A DNA stretch of 64,000 bases. It comes from Glandiceps talaboti. Taxonomy: Eukaryota > Hemichordata > Enteropneusta > Spengelidae. Below are positions 1-15,100 of the stretch, one piece after another. Within the stretch, counting starts at the first letter, position 1, and each line of letters begins with the position of its first letter. Both the position numbers and the translations under genes were made by a program. The notes beneath the pieces were generated by a model. The model was not told the DNA's origin and did no database searches. It was given only the letters and a program-made list of their open reading frames with translations. The stretch spans positions 20,046,650 through 20,110,649 of the forward strand of contig NC_135559.1 of the NCBI RefSeq assembly GCF_964340395.1, in the 5' to 3' direction.

Positions 1-29
1 TAATTTTACAATTCAAAATCTTCACTTAC

Positions 30-110
30 TTCTTCCGCTTCTTAAGTGGCTGTCTGATGTTCATCTGCCATCTGTGTTCGTGCCATCTTCCTTGGCCTTG
101 GAGTTCCATC
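30..110 (-). other. Array exon copy with in-frame stop
   Basis: The left-most complete copy has 81 nt and intact splice signals, but the CAA codon before the EAEE end has become TAA in the phase-0 frame. It would truncate a protein that included it. More copies may lie beyond the window edge. Confidence 0.6.
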
Positions 111-3100
111 CTGAAAGGAATGAATCAAACAATACAGTATAAACTTATTGATGGAATGAAATAACAGTCATTTAGATACTAATATTTACTCTTAAAGTAG
201 CCACTACTCAATTTAACCTTATTGAAAAGATATTACTGTGGAAAATAAAATTATGTTAATCTCCAAACTATAACTCCATTCAAGTACCAACCTACTTGTG
301 ACGTAAGGTTGTCATTACTTGTTATATGCTTAGTACTGACAAAAGAACCTTTTGATAACTTGTACTTTCCCATTGCTGAAGGAAAAAAATATTGGGCAAC
401 AAAACCTAATGACCATTTTCAGTAATTTTACAATTCCAAAATCTTCACTTACTTCTTCCGCTTCTTGATTGGCTGTCTGGTGTTCATCTGCCATCTGCCA
501 TCTGTTTTCGTGCCATCTTCCTTGGCCTTGGAGTTTCATCCTGAAAGGAATGAATCAAACAATACAATATGAACTTATTGATGGAATGAAATAACAGTCA
601 TTTAGATACTAATATTTACTCTTAAAGTTGCCACTACTCAATTTAACCTTTTTGTAAAGATATTACTACGGATAATAAAATTATGTTAATCTCCAAAATA
701 TTACTTCATTCTAGTACCAACCTACTTGTGACGTAAGGTTGTCACTACTTGTTACATGCTTAGTACTGACAAAAGAACCTTTTGATAACTTGTACTTTCC
801 CATTGCTGAAGGAAAAAAATATATTGGGCAACAAAACCTAATGACCATTTTCAGTAATTTTACAATTCCAAAATCTTCACTTACTTCTTCCGCTTCTTGA
901 TTGGCTGTCTGATGTTCATCTGCCATCTGTTTTCGTGCCATCTTCCTTGGCCTTGGAGTTCCATTCCATCCTGAAAGGAATGAATCAAACAATACAGAAT
1001 AGACTTATTGATGGAATGAAATGACAGTCATTTAGATACTAATATTTACTCTTAAAGTTGCAACTACTTAATTTAACCTTTTTGTAAAGATATTACTACG
1101 GATAATAAAATTATCTTAATCTCGAAAATATTACTTCATTCAGCGACAATCTCCTTGTGATGTAAGGTTGTCACTACTTCTTATGTGCTTAGTACTGACA
1201 AAAGACCCTTTAGATAACTTGTACTTTCCATTGCTGAAGGAAACAAATATTGGGCAACAAAACTTAATGACCATTTTCAGTAATTTTACAATTCCAAAAT
1301 CTTCACTTACTTCTTCCGCTTCTTGAGTGGCTGTCTGATATTCATCTGCCATCTGTGTTCGTGCCATCTTCCTTGGCCTTGGAGTGGTCCATCCTGAAAG
1401 GAATGAATCAAACAATACAGTATGAACTTATTGATGGAATTAAATAACAGTCAATTAGATTCTAATATTTACTCTTAAAGTTGCCACTACTCAATTTAAC
1501 CTTTTTGTAAAGATAGTACTACGGATAATAAAATTATGTTAATCAACTTAATCTCCAAAATATTACTTCATTCAGCTACAATCTACTTGTGACTAAGGTT
1601 GTCACTACTTGTTATGTGCTTAGTACTGACAAAAGACCCTTTACATAACTTGTACTTTCCATTGTTGAAGGAAACAAATATTGGGCAACAAAACCTAATG
1701 ACCATTTTCAGTAATTTTACAATTCCAAAATCTTCACTTACTTCTTCCGCTTCTTGAGTGGCTGTCTGATGTTCATCTGCCATCTGTTTTCGTGCCATCT
1801 TCCTTGGCCTTGGAGTTCCATCCTGAAAGGAATGAATCAAACAATACAATATGAACTTATTGATGGAATGAAATAACAGTCATTTAGATACTAATATTTA
1901 CTCTTAAAGTTGCAACTACTTAATTTAACCTTTTTGTAAAGATATTACTACGGATAATAAAATTATGTTAATCTCCAAAATATAACTTTATTCAGCTACA
2001 ATCTACTTGTGACTAAGGTTGTCACTACTTGTTATGTGCTTAGTACTGACAAAAGACCCTTTAGATAACTTGTACTTTCCATTGCTGAAGGAAACAAATA
2101 TTGGGCAACAAAACCTAATGACCATTTTCAGTAATTTTACAATTCCAAAATCTTCACTTACTTCTTCCGCTTCTTGAGTGGCTGTCTGATGTTCATCTGC
2201 CATCTGTTTTCGTGCCATCTTCCTTAGCCTTGGAGTTCCATCCTGAAAGGAATGAATCAAACAATACAATATGAACTTATTGATAGAATGAAATAACAGT
2301 CATTTAGATACTAATATTTACTCTTACAGTTGCAACTACTTAATTTAACCTTTTTGTAAAGATATTACTACGGATAATAAAATTATGTCAATCTCCAAAA
2401 TATTACTTCATTCAGCTACAATCTACTTGTGACTAAGGTTGTCACTACTTGTTATGGGCTTAGTACTGACAAAAGACCCTTTAGATAACTTGTACTTTCC
2501 ATTGCTGAAGGAAACAAATATTGGGCAACAAAACCTAATGACCATTTTCAGTAATTTTACAATTCCAAAACCTTCACTTACTTCTTCCGCTTCTTGAGTG
2601 GCTGTCTGATGTTCATCTGCCATCTGTTTTCGTGCCATCTTCCTTGGCCTTGGAGTTCCATCCTGAAAGGAATGAATCAAACAATACAGTATGAACTTAT
2701 TGATGGAATGAAATAACAGTCATTTAGATTCTAATATTTACTCTTAAAGTTGCCACTACTCAATTTAACCTTTTTGTAAAGATAGTACTACGGATAATAA
2801 AATTATGTTAATCTCCAAAATATTACTTCATTCAGGTACCAACCTACTTGTGACGTAAGGTTGTCACTACTTGTTATGTGCTTAGTACTGACAAAAGAAC
2901 CTTTTCATAACTTGTACTTTCCCATTGCTGAAGGAAAAAAATATTGGGCAACAAAACCTAATGACCATTTTCAGTAATTTTACAATTCCAAAATCTTCAC
3001 TTACTTCTTCCGCTTCTTGATTGGCTGTCTGATGTTCATCTGCCATCTGTTTTCGTGCCATCTTCCTTGGCCTTGGAGTTCCATCCTGAAAGGAATGAAT

Positions 3101-6100
3101 CAAACAATACAGAATAGACTTATTGATGGAATGAAATAACAGTCAATTAGATTCTAATAATTACTCTTAACGTTGCAACTACTCAATTAAACCTTTTTGT
3201 AAAGATAGTACTACGGATAATATAATTATGTTAATCTCCAAAATATTACTTCATTCAAGTACCAACCTACTTGTGACGTAAGGTTGTCACTACTTGTTAC
3301 ATGCTTAGTACTGACAAAAGAACCTTTTGATAACTTGTACTTTCCCATTGCTGAAGGAAACAAATATTGGGCAACAAAACCTAATGACCATTTTCAGTAA
3401 TTTTACAATTCCAAAATCTTCACTTACTTCTTCCGCTTCTTGAGTGGCTGTCTGATGTTCATCTGCCATCTGTTTTCGTGCCATCTTCCTTGGCCATGGA
3501 GTTCCATCCTGAAAGGAATGAATCAAATAATACAGTATAAACTTATTGATGGAATGAAATAACAGTCAATTAGATTCTAATATTTACTCTTAAAGTTGCC
3601 ACTACTCAATTTAACCTTTTTGTAAAGATAGTACATTGTACTACGGATAATAAAATTATGTTAATCTCCAAAATATTACTTCATTCAGGTACCAACCTAC
3701 TTGTGACGTAAGGTTGTCACTACTTGTTATGTGCTTAGTACTGACAAAAGAACCTTTTGATAACTTGTACTTTCCCATTGCTGAAGGAAAAAAATATTGG
3801 GCAACAAAACCTAATGACCATTTTCAGTAATTTTACAATTCCAAAATCTTCACTTACTTCTTCCGCTTCTTGATTGGCTGTCTGATGTTCATCTGCCATC
3901 TGTTTTCGTGCCATCTTCCTTGGCCTTGGAGTTCCATCCTGAAAGGAATGAATCAAACAATACAGAATAGATTTATTGATGGAATGAAATAACAGTCAAT
4001 TAGATTCTAATAATTACACTTAAAGTTGCAACTACTCAATTAAACCTTTTTGTAAAGATAGTACTACGGATAATAAAATTATCTTAATCTCGAAAATATT
4101 ACTTCATTCAGCGACAATCTCCTTGTGATGTAAGGTTGTCACTACTTCTTATATGCTTAGTACTGACAAAAGACCCTTTAGATAACTTGTACTTTCCATT
4201 GCTGAAGGAAACAAATATTGGGCAACAAAACTTAATGACCATTTTCAGTAATTTTACAATTCCAAAATCTTCACTTACTTCTTCCGCTTCTTGAGTGGCT
4301 GTCTGATATTCATCTGCCATCTGTGTTCGTGGCATCTTCCTTGGCCTTGGAGTGGTCCATCCTGAAAGGAATGAATCAAACAATACAGTATGAACTTATT
4401 GATGGAATGAAATAACAGTCAATTAGATTCTAATATTTACTCTTAAAGTTGCCACTACTCAATTTAACCTTTTTGTAAAGATAGTACTACGGATAATAAA
4501 ATTATGTTAATCAACTTAATCTCCAAAATATTACTTCATTCAGCTACAATCTACTTGTGACTAAGGTTGTCACTACTTGTTATGTGCTTAGTACTGACAA
4601 AAGACCCTTTACATAACTTGTACTTTCCATTGCTGAAGGAAACAAATATTGGGCAACAAAACCTAATGACCATTTTCAGTAATTTTACAATTCCAAAATC
4701 TTCACTTACTTCTTCCGCTTCTTGAGTGGCTGTCTGATGTTCATCTGCCATTTGTTTTCGTGCCATCTTCCTTGGCCTTGGAGTTCCATCCTGAAAGGAA
4801 TGAATCAAACAATACAATATGAACTTATTGATGGAATGAAATAACAGTCATTTAGATACTAATATTTACTCTTAAAGTTGCAACTACTTAATTTAACCTT
4901 TTTGTAAAGATATTACTACGGATAATAAAATTATGTTAATCTCCAAAATATAACTTTATTCAGCTACAATCTACTTGTGACTAAGGTTGTCACTACTTGT
5001 TATGTGCTTAGTACTGACAAAAGACCCTTTAGATAACTTGTACTTTCCATTGCTGAAGGAAACAAATATTGGGCAACAAAACCTAATGACCATTTTCAGT
5101 AATTTTACAATTCCAAAATCTTCACTTACTTCTTCCGCTTCTTGATTGGCTGTCTGATGTGGAGTTCCATCCTGAAAGGAATGAATCAAACAATACAATA
5201 TGAACTTATTGATAGAATGAAATAACAGTCATTTAGATACTAATATTTACTCTTAAAGTTGCAACTACTTAATTGAACCTTTTTGTAAAGATAGTACTAC
5301 GGATAATAAAATTATGTTAATCTCCAAAATATTACTTCATTCAGCTACAGTCTACTTGTGACGTAAGGTTATCACTACTTGTTACATGCTTAGTACTGAC
5401 AAAAGAACCTTTTGATAACTTGTACTTTCCCATTGCTGAAGGAAAAAAATATTGGGCAACAAAACCTAATGACCATTTTCAGTAATTTTACAATTCCAAA
5501 ATCTTCACTTACTTCTTCCGCTTCTTGAGTGGCTGTCTGATGTTCATCTGCCATCTGTGTTCGTGCCATCTTCCTTGGCCTTGGAGTTCCATCCTGAAAG
5601 GAATGAATCAAATAATACAGTATAAACTTATTGATGGAATGAAATAACAGTCAATTAGATTCTAATATTTACTCTTAAAGTTGCCACTACTCAATTTAAC
5701 CTTTTTGTAAAGATATTACTGTGGATAATAAAATTATGTTAATCTCCAAACTATAACTTCATTCAAGTACCAACCTACTTGTGACGTAAGGTTGTCATTA
5801 CTTGTTATATGCTTAGTACTGACAAAAGAACATTTTGATAACTTGTACTTTCCCATTGCTGAAGGAAAAAAATATTGGGCAACAAAACCTAATGACCATT
5901 TTCAGTAATTTTACAATTCCAAAATCTTCACTTACTTCTTCCGCTTCTTGATTGGCTGTCTGATGTTCATCTGCCATCTGTTTTCGTGCCATCTTCCTTG
6001 GCCTTGGAGTTCCATCCTGAAAGGAATGAATCAAACAATACAGAATAGATTTATTGATGGAATGAAATAACAGTCAATTAGATTCTAATAATTACACTTA

Positions 6101-9100
6101 AAGTTGCAACTACTCAATTAAACCTTTTTGTAAAGATAGTACTACGGATAATAAAATTATCTTAATCTCGAAAATATTACTTCATTCAGCGACAATCTCC
6201 TTGTGATGTAAGGTTGTCACTACTTCTTATATGCTTAGTACTGACAAAAGACCCTTTAGATAACTTGTACTTTCCATTGCTGAAGGAAACAAATATTGGG
6301 CAACAAAACTTAATGACCATTTTCAGTAATTTTACAATTCCAAAATCTTCACTTACTTCTTCCGCTTCTTGAGTGGCTGTCTGATATTCATCTGCCATCT
6401 GTGTTCGTGGCATCTTCCTTGGCCTTGGAGTGGTCCATCCTGAAAGGAATGAATCAAACAATACAGTATGAACTTATTGATGGAATGAAATAACAGTCAA
6501 TTAGATTCTAATATTTACTCTTAAAGTTGCCACTACTCAATTTAACCTTTTTGTAAAGATAGTACTACGGATAATAAAATTATGTTAATCAACTTAATCT
6601 CCAAAATATTACTTCATTCAGCTACAATCTACTTGTGACTAAGGTTGTCACTACTTGTTATGTGCTTAGTACTGACAAAAGACCCTTTACATAACTTGTA
6701 CTTTCCATTGCTGAAGGAAACAAATATTGGGCAACAAAACCTAATGACCATTTTCAGTAATTTTACAATTCCAAAATCTTCACTTACTTCTTCCGCTTCT
6801 TGAGTGGCTGTCTGATGTTCATCTGCCATTTGTTTTCGTGCCATCTTCCTTGGCCTTGGAGTTCCATCCTAAAAGGAATGAATCAAACAATACAATATGA
6901 ACTTATTGATGGAATGAAATAACAGTCATTTAGATACTAATATTTACTCTTAAAGTTGCAACTACTTAATTTAACCTTTTTGTAAAGATATTACTACGGA
7001 TAATAAAATTATGTTAATCTCCAAAATATTACTTCATTCAGCTACAATCTACTTGTGACTAAGGTTGTCACTACTTGTTATGTGCTTAGTACTGACAAAA
7101 GACCCTTTAGATAACTTGTACTTTCCATTGCTGAAGGAAACAAATATTGGGCAACAAAACCTAATGACCATTTTCAGTAATTTTACAATTCCAAAATCTT
7201 CACTTACTTCTTCCGCTTCTTGAGTGGCTGTCTGATGTTCATCTGCCATTTGTTTTCGTGCCATCTTCCTTGGCCTTGGAGTTCCATCCTGAAAGGAATG
7301 AATCAAAAAATACAGTATAAACTTATTGATGGAATGAAAGAAAAGTAATTTAGATTCTAATATTTACTCTTAAAGTTGCCACTACTCAATTTAACCTTTT
7401 TGTAAAGATAGTACTACGGATAATAAAATTATGTTAATCTCCAGAATATTACTTCATTCAAGTACCAACCTACTTGTGACGTAAGGTTGTCATTACTTGT
7501 TACATGCTTAGTACTGACAAAAGAACCTTTTGATAACTTGTACTTTCCCATTGGTGAAGGAAAAAAATATTTGGCAACAAAACCTAATGACCATTTTCAG
7601 CAATTTTACAATTCCAAAATCTTCACTTACTTTTTCCGCTTCTTGATTGGCTGTCTGATGTTCATCTGCCATCTGCCATCTGTTTTCGTGCCATCTTCCT
7701 TGGTCTTGGAGTTCCATCCTGAAAGGAATGAATCAAACAATACAGTATAAACTTATTGATGGAATGAAATAACAGTCATTTAGATACTTATATTTACTCT
7801 TAAAGTTGCAACTACTTAATTTAACCTTTTTGTAAAGATATTACTACGGATAATAAAATTATGTTAATCTCCAAAATATTACTTCATTCAGCTGCAATCT
7901 ACTTGTGACTAAGGTTGTCACTACTTGTTATGTGCTTAGTACTGACAAAAGACCCTTTAGATAACTTGTACTTTCCATTACTGAAGGAAACAAATATTGG
8001 GCAACAAAACCTAATGACCATTTTCAGTAATTTTACAATTCCAAAATCTTCACTTACTTCTTCCGCTTCTTGAGTGGCTGTCTGATGTTCATCTGCCATC
8101 TGTTTTCGTGCCATCTTCCTTGGCCTTGGAGTTCCATCCTGAAAGGAATGAATCAAACAATACAGAATAGACTTATTGATGGAATGAAATAACAGTCAAT
8201 TAGATTCTAATAATTACTCTTAAAGTTGCAACTACTCAATTAAACCTTTTTGTAAAGATAGTACTACGGATAATAAAATTATGTTAATCTCCAAAATATT
8301 ACTTCATTCAGCGACAATCTCCTTGTGACGTAAGGTTGTCACTACTTGTTATATGCTTAGTACTGACAAAAGACCCTTTAGATAACTTGTACTTTCCATT
8401 GCTGAAGGAAACAAATATTGGGCAACAAAACCTAATGACCATTTTCAGTAATTTTACAATTCCAAAATCTTCACTTACTTCTTCCGCTTCTTGAGTGGCT
8501 GTCTGATGTTCACCTGCCATCTGTGTTCGTGCCATCTTCCTTGGCCTTGGAGTTCTATCCTGAAAGGAATGAATCAAACAATACAGTATAAACTTATTGA
8601 TGGAATGAAATAACAGTCATTTAGATACTAATATTTACTCTTAAAGTTGCAACTACTCAATTAAACCTTATTAAAAAGATATTACTGTGGATAATAAAAT
8701 TATGTTAATATCCAAACTATAACTTCATTCAAGTACCAACCTACTTGTGACGTAAGGTTGTCATTACTTGTTATATGCTTAGGACTGACAAAAGAACCTT
8801 TTGATAACTTGTACTTTCCCATTGCTGAAGGAAACAAATATTTGGCAACAAAACCTAATGACCATTTTCAGTAATTTTACAATTCCAAAATCTTCACTTA
8901 CTTCTTCCGCTTCTTGAGTGGCTGTCTGGTGTTTATCTGCCATCTGCCATCTGTTTTCGTGCCATCTTCCTTGGCCTTGGAGTTCCATCCTGAAAGGAAT
9001 GAATCAAACAATACAATATGAACTTATTGATGGAATGAAATAAGTCATTTAGATTCTAATATTTACTCTTAAAGTTGCAACTACTCAATTAAACCTTTTT

Positions 9101-12100
9101 GTAAAGATAGTACTACGGATAATAAAATTATCTTAATCTCCAAAATATTACTTCATTCAGCGACAATCTCCTTGTGATGTAAGGTTGTCACTACTTGTTA
9201 TATGCTTAGTACTGACAAAAGACCCTTTAGATAACTTGTACTTTCCATTGCTGAAGGAAACAAATATTGGGCAACAAAACTTAATGACCATTTTCAGTAA
9301 TTTTACAATTCCAAAATCTTCACTTACTTCTTCCGCTTCTTGAGTGGCTGTCTGATATTCACCTGCAATCTGTGTTCGTGCCATCTTCCTTGGCCTTGGA
9401 GTGGTCCATCCTGAAAGGAATGAATCAAACAATACAGTATAAACTTATTGATGGAATGAAATAACAGTCAATTAGATTCTAATATTTACTCTTAAAGTTG
9501 CCACTACTCAATTTAACCTTTTTGTAAAGATAGTACTACGGATAATAAAATTATGTTAATCTCCAAAATATTACTTCATTTAGCTACAGTCTACTTGTGA
9601 CGTAAGGTTATCACTACTTGTTACATGCTTAGTACTGACAAAAGAACCTTTTGATAACTTGTACTTTCCCATTGCTGAAGGAAACAAATATTGGGCAACA
9701 AAACCTAATGACCATTTTCAGTAATTTTACAATTCCAAAATCTTCACTTACTTCTTCCGCTTCTTGATTGGCTGTCTGATGTTCATCTGCCATCTGTTTT
9801 CGTGCCATCTTCCTTGGCCTTGGAGTTCCATCCTGAAAGGAATGAATCAAACAATACAATATGAACTTATTGATAGAATGAAATAACAGTCATTTAGATA
9901 CTAATATTTACTCTTAAAGTTGCAACTACTTAATTGAACCTTTTTGTAAAGATAGTACTACGGATAATAAAATTATGTTAATCTCCAAAATATTACTTCA
10001 TTCAGCTACAGTCTACTTGTGACGTAAGGTTATCACTACTTGTTACATGCTTAGTACTGACAAAAGAACCTTTTGATAACTTGTACTTTCCCATTGCTGA
10101 AGGAAAAAAATATTGGGCAACAAAACCTAATGACCATTTTCAGTAATTTTACAATTCCAAAATCTTCACTTACTTCTTCCGCTTCTTGAGTGGCTGTCTG
10201 ATGTTCATCTGCCATCTGTGTTCGTGCCATCTTCCTTGGCCTTGGAGTTTCATCCTGAAAGGAATGAATCAAATAATACAGTATAAACTTATTGATGGAA
10301 TGAAATAACAGTCAATTAGATTCTAATATTTACTCTTAAAGTTGCCACTACTCAATTTAACCTTTTTGTAAAGATAGTACTACGGATAATTAAATTATGT
10401 TAATCTCCAAAATATTACTTCATTCAGGTACAATCTACTTGTGACTAAGGTTGTCACTACTTGTTATATGCTTAGTACTGACAAAAGAACCTTTAGATAA
10501 CTTGTACTTTCCATTGCTGAAGGAAACAAATATTGGGCAACAAAACCTAATGACCATTTTCAGTAAGTTTACAATTCCAAAATCTTCACTTACTTCTTCA
10601 GCTTCTTGAGTGGCTGTCTGATGTTCATCTGCCATCGGTTTTCGTGCCATCTTCCTTGGCCTTGGAGTTCCATCCCGAAAGGAATGAATCAAACAATACA
10701 GTATGAACTTATTGATGGAATGAAATAACAGTCATTTAGATACTAATATTTACTCTTAAAGTTGCCACTACTCAATTTAACCTTTTTGTAAAGATATTAC
10801 TGTGGATAATAAAATTATGTTAATCTCCAAACTATAACTTCATTCAAGTACCAACCTACTTGTGACGTAAGGTTGTCATTAATTGTTATATGCTTAGTAC
10901 TGACAAAAGAACATTTTGATAACTTGTACTTTCCCATTGCTGAAGGAAAAAAATATTGGGCAACAAAACCTAATGACCATTTTCAGTAATTTTACAATTC
11001 CAAAATCTTCACTTCCTTTTTCCGCTTCTTGATTGGCTGTCTGATGTTCATCTGCCATCTGCCATCTGTTTTCGTGCCATCTTCCTTGGCCTTGGAGTTC
11101 CATCCCGAAAGGAATGAATCAAACAATACAGTATGAACTTATTGATGGAATGAAATAACAGTCATTTAGATACTAATATTTACTCTTAAAGTTGCCACTA
11201 CTCAATTTAACCTTTTTGTAAAGATATTACTGTGGATAATAAAATTATGTTAATCTCCAAACTATAACTTCATTCAAGTACCAACCTACTTGTGACGTAA
11301 GGTTGTCATTACTTGTTATATGCTTAGTACTGACAAAAGAACATTTTGATAACTTGTACTTTCCCATTGCTGAAGGAAAAAAATATTGGGCAACAAAACC
11401 TAATGACCATTTTCAGTAATTTTACAATTCCAAAATCTTCACTTACTTTTTCCGCTTCTTGATTGGCTGTCTGATGTTCATCTGCCATCTGCCATCTGTT
11501 TTCGTGCCATCTTCCTTGGCCTTGGAGTTCCATCCTAAAAGGAATGAATCAAACAATACAATATGAACTTATTGATGGAATGAAATAACAGTCATTTAGA
11601 TACTAATATTTACTCTTAAAGTTGCAACTACTTAATTTAACCTTTTTGTAAAGATATTACTACGGATAATAAAATTATGTTAATCTCCAAAATATTACTT
11701 CATTCAGCTACAATCTACTTGTGACTAAGGTTGTCACTACTTGTTATGTGCTTAGTACTGACAAAAGACCCTTTAGATAACTTGTACTTTCCATTGCTGA
11801 AGGAAACAAATATTGGGCAACAAAACCTAATGACCATTTTCAGTAATTTTACAATTCCAAAATCTTCACTTACTTCTTCCGCTTCTTGAGTGGCTGTCTG
11901 ATGTTCATCTGCCATCTGTTTTCGTGCCATCTTCCTTGGCCTTGGAGTTCCATCCTGAAAGGAATGAATCAAACAATACAGTATAAACTTATTGATGGAA
12001 TGAAAGAAAAGTAATTTAGATTCTAATATTTACTCTTAAAGTTGCCACTACTCAATTTAACCTTTTTGTAAAGATAGTACTACGGATAATAAAATTATGT

Positions 12101-15100
12101 TAATCTCCAGAATATTACTTCATTCAAGTACCAACCTACTTGTGACGTAAGGTTGTCATTACTTGTTACATGCTTAGTACTGACAAAAGAACCTTTTGAT
12201 AACTTGTACTTTCCCATTGGTGAAGGAAAAAAATATTTGGCAACAAAACCTAATGACCATTTTCAGCAATTTTACAATTCCAAAATCTTCACTTACTTTT
12301 TCCGCTTCTTGATTGGCTGTCTGATGTTCATCTGCCATCTGCCATCTGTTTTCGTTCCATCTTCCTTGGTCTTGGAGTTCCATCCTGAAAGGAATGAATC
12401 AAACAATACAGTATAAACTTATTGATGGAATGAAATAACAGTCATTTAGATACTTATATTTACTCTTAAAGTTGCAACTACTTAATTTAACCTTTTTGTA
12501 AAGATATTACTACGGATAATAAAATTATGTTAATCTCCAAAATATTACTTCATTCAGCTGCAATCTACTTGTGACTAAGGTTGTCACTACTTGTTATGTG
12601 CTTAGTACTGACAAAAGACCCTTTAGATAACTTGTACTTTCCATTACTGAAGGAAACAAATATTGGGCAACAAAACCTAATGACCATTTTCAGTAATTTT
12701 ACAATTCCAAAATCTTCACTTACTTCTTCCGCTTCTTGAGTGGCTGTCTGATGTTCATCTGCCATCTGTTTTCGTGCCATCTTCCTTGGCCTTGGAGTTC
12801 CATCCTGAAAGGAATGAATCAAACAATACAGAATAGACTTATTGATGGAATGAAATAACAGTCAATTAGATTCTAATAATTACTCTTAAAGTTGCAACTA
12901 CTCAATTAAACCTTTTTGTAAAGATAGTACTACGGATAATAAAATTATGTTAATCTCCAAAATATTACTTCATTCAGCGACAATCTCCTTGTGACATAAG
13001 GTTGTCACTACTTCTTATATGCTTAGTACTGACAAAAGACCCTTTAGATAACTTGTACTTTCCATTGCTGAAGGAAACAAATATTGGGCAACAAAACCTA
13101 ATGACCATTTTCAGTAATTTTACAATTCCAAAATCTTCACTTACTTCTTCCGCTTCTTGAGTGGCTGTCTGATGTTCACCTGCCATCTGTGTTCGTGCCA
13201 TCTTCCTTGGCCTTGGAGTTCTATCCTGAAAGGAATGAATCAAACAATACAGTATAAACTTATTGATGGAATGAAATAACAGTCATTTAGATACTAATAT
13301 TTACTCTTAAAGTTGCAACTACTCAATTAAACCTTATTAAAAAGATATTACTGTGGATAATAAAATTATGTTAATATCCAAACTATAACTTCATTCAAGT
13401 ACCAACCTACTTGTGACGTAAGGTTGTCATTACTTGTTATATGCTTAGGACTGACAAAAGAACCTTTTGATAACTTGTACTTTCCCATTGCTGAAGGAAA
13501 CAAATATTTGGCAACAAAACCTAATGACCATTTTCAGTAATTTTACAATTCCAAAATCTTCACTTACTTCTTCCGCTTCTTGAGTGGCTGTCTGGTGTTT
13601 ATCTGCCATCTGCCATCTGTTTTCGTGCCATCTTCCTTGGCCTTGGAGTTCCATCCTGAAAGGAATGAATCAAACAATACAATATGAACTTATTGATGGA
13701 ATGAAATAAGTCATTTAGATTCTAATATTTACTCTTAAAGTTGCAACTACTCAATTAAACCTTTTTGTAAAGATAGTACTACGGATAATAAAATTATGTT
13801 AATCTCCAAAATATTACTTCATTCAGGTACTTACTTGTGACATAAGGTTGTAACTACTTGTTATATGCTTAGTACTGACAAAAGACCCTTTAGATAACTT
13901 GTACTTTCCATTGCTGAAGGAAACAAATATTGGGCAACAAAACCTAATGACCATTTTCAGTAATTTTACAATTCCAAAATCTTCACTTACTTCTTCCGCT
14001 TCTTGAGTGGCTGTCTGATGTTCATCTGCCATCTGTGTTCGTGCCATCTTCCTTTGCCTTGGAGTTCCATCCTGAAAGGAATGAATCAAATAATACAGTA
14101 TAAACTTATTGATGGAATGAAATAACAGTCAATTAGATTCTAATATTTAATCTTAAAGTTGCCCCTACTCAATTTAACCTTTTTGTAAAGATAGTACTAC
14201 GGATAATAAAATTATGTTAATCTCCAAAATATTACTTCATTCAGGTACTTACTTGTGACATAAGGTTGTAACTACTTGTTATATGCTTAGTACTGACAAA
14301 AGTACGAAGCATATATACTGACTAAAGACCCCTTTGATAACTTGAACTTTCCATTGCTGATGGAAACAAATATTGGGCAACAAAACCTAATGACCATTTT
14401 CAGTAATTTTACATTTCCAAAATCTCCACTTACTTCTTCCGCTTCTTGAGTGGCTGTCTGATGTTCATCTGCCATCTGTTTTCGTGCCATCTTCCTTGGC
14501 CTTGGAGTTCCATTCTGAAAGGAATTAATCAAACAATACAGTATAAACTTATTGATGGAATTTAAATAACAGTCATTTAGATACTAATATTTACTCTTAA
14601 AGTTGCAACTACTCAATTTAACCTTTTGTAAAGATAGTACTACAGATAATAAAATTATGTTAATCTCCAAAATATTACTTCATTCAGCTACAATCTACTT
14701 GTGACTAAGGTTGTCACTACTTGTTATGTGCTTAGTACTGACAAAAGACCCTTTAGATAACTTGTACTTTCCATTGCTGAAGGAAACAAATATTGGGCAA
14801 CAAAACCTAATGACCATTTTCAGTAATTTTACAATTTCAAAATCTTCACTTACTTCTTCCGCTTCTTGAGTAGCTGTCTGGTGTTCATCTGCCATCTGTT
14901 TTCGGGCCATCTTCCTTGGCCTTGGAGTTCCATCCTGAAAGGAATGAATCAAACAATACAGTATAAACTTATTGATGGAATGAAATAACAGTCATTTAGA
15001 TTCTAATATTTACTCTTGAAGTTGCAACTACTCAATTTAACCTTTTTGTAAAGATAGTACTACGGATAATAAAATTATGTTCATCTCCAAAATATTACTT

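Noticed and set aside
7487-12416. Two identical plus-strand open frames of 87 codons (7487-7750 and 12153-12416)
   Set aside because: They are the antisense of the array unit. Their identity is explained by the 2.27 kb higher-order duplication at +4666 bp.
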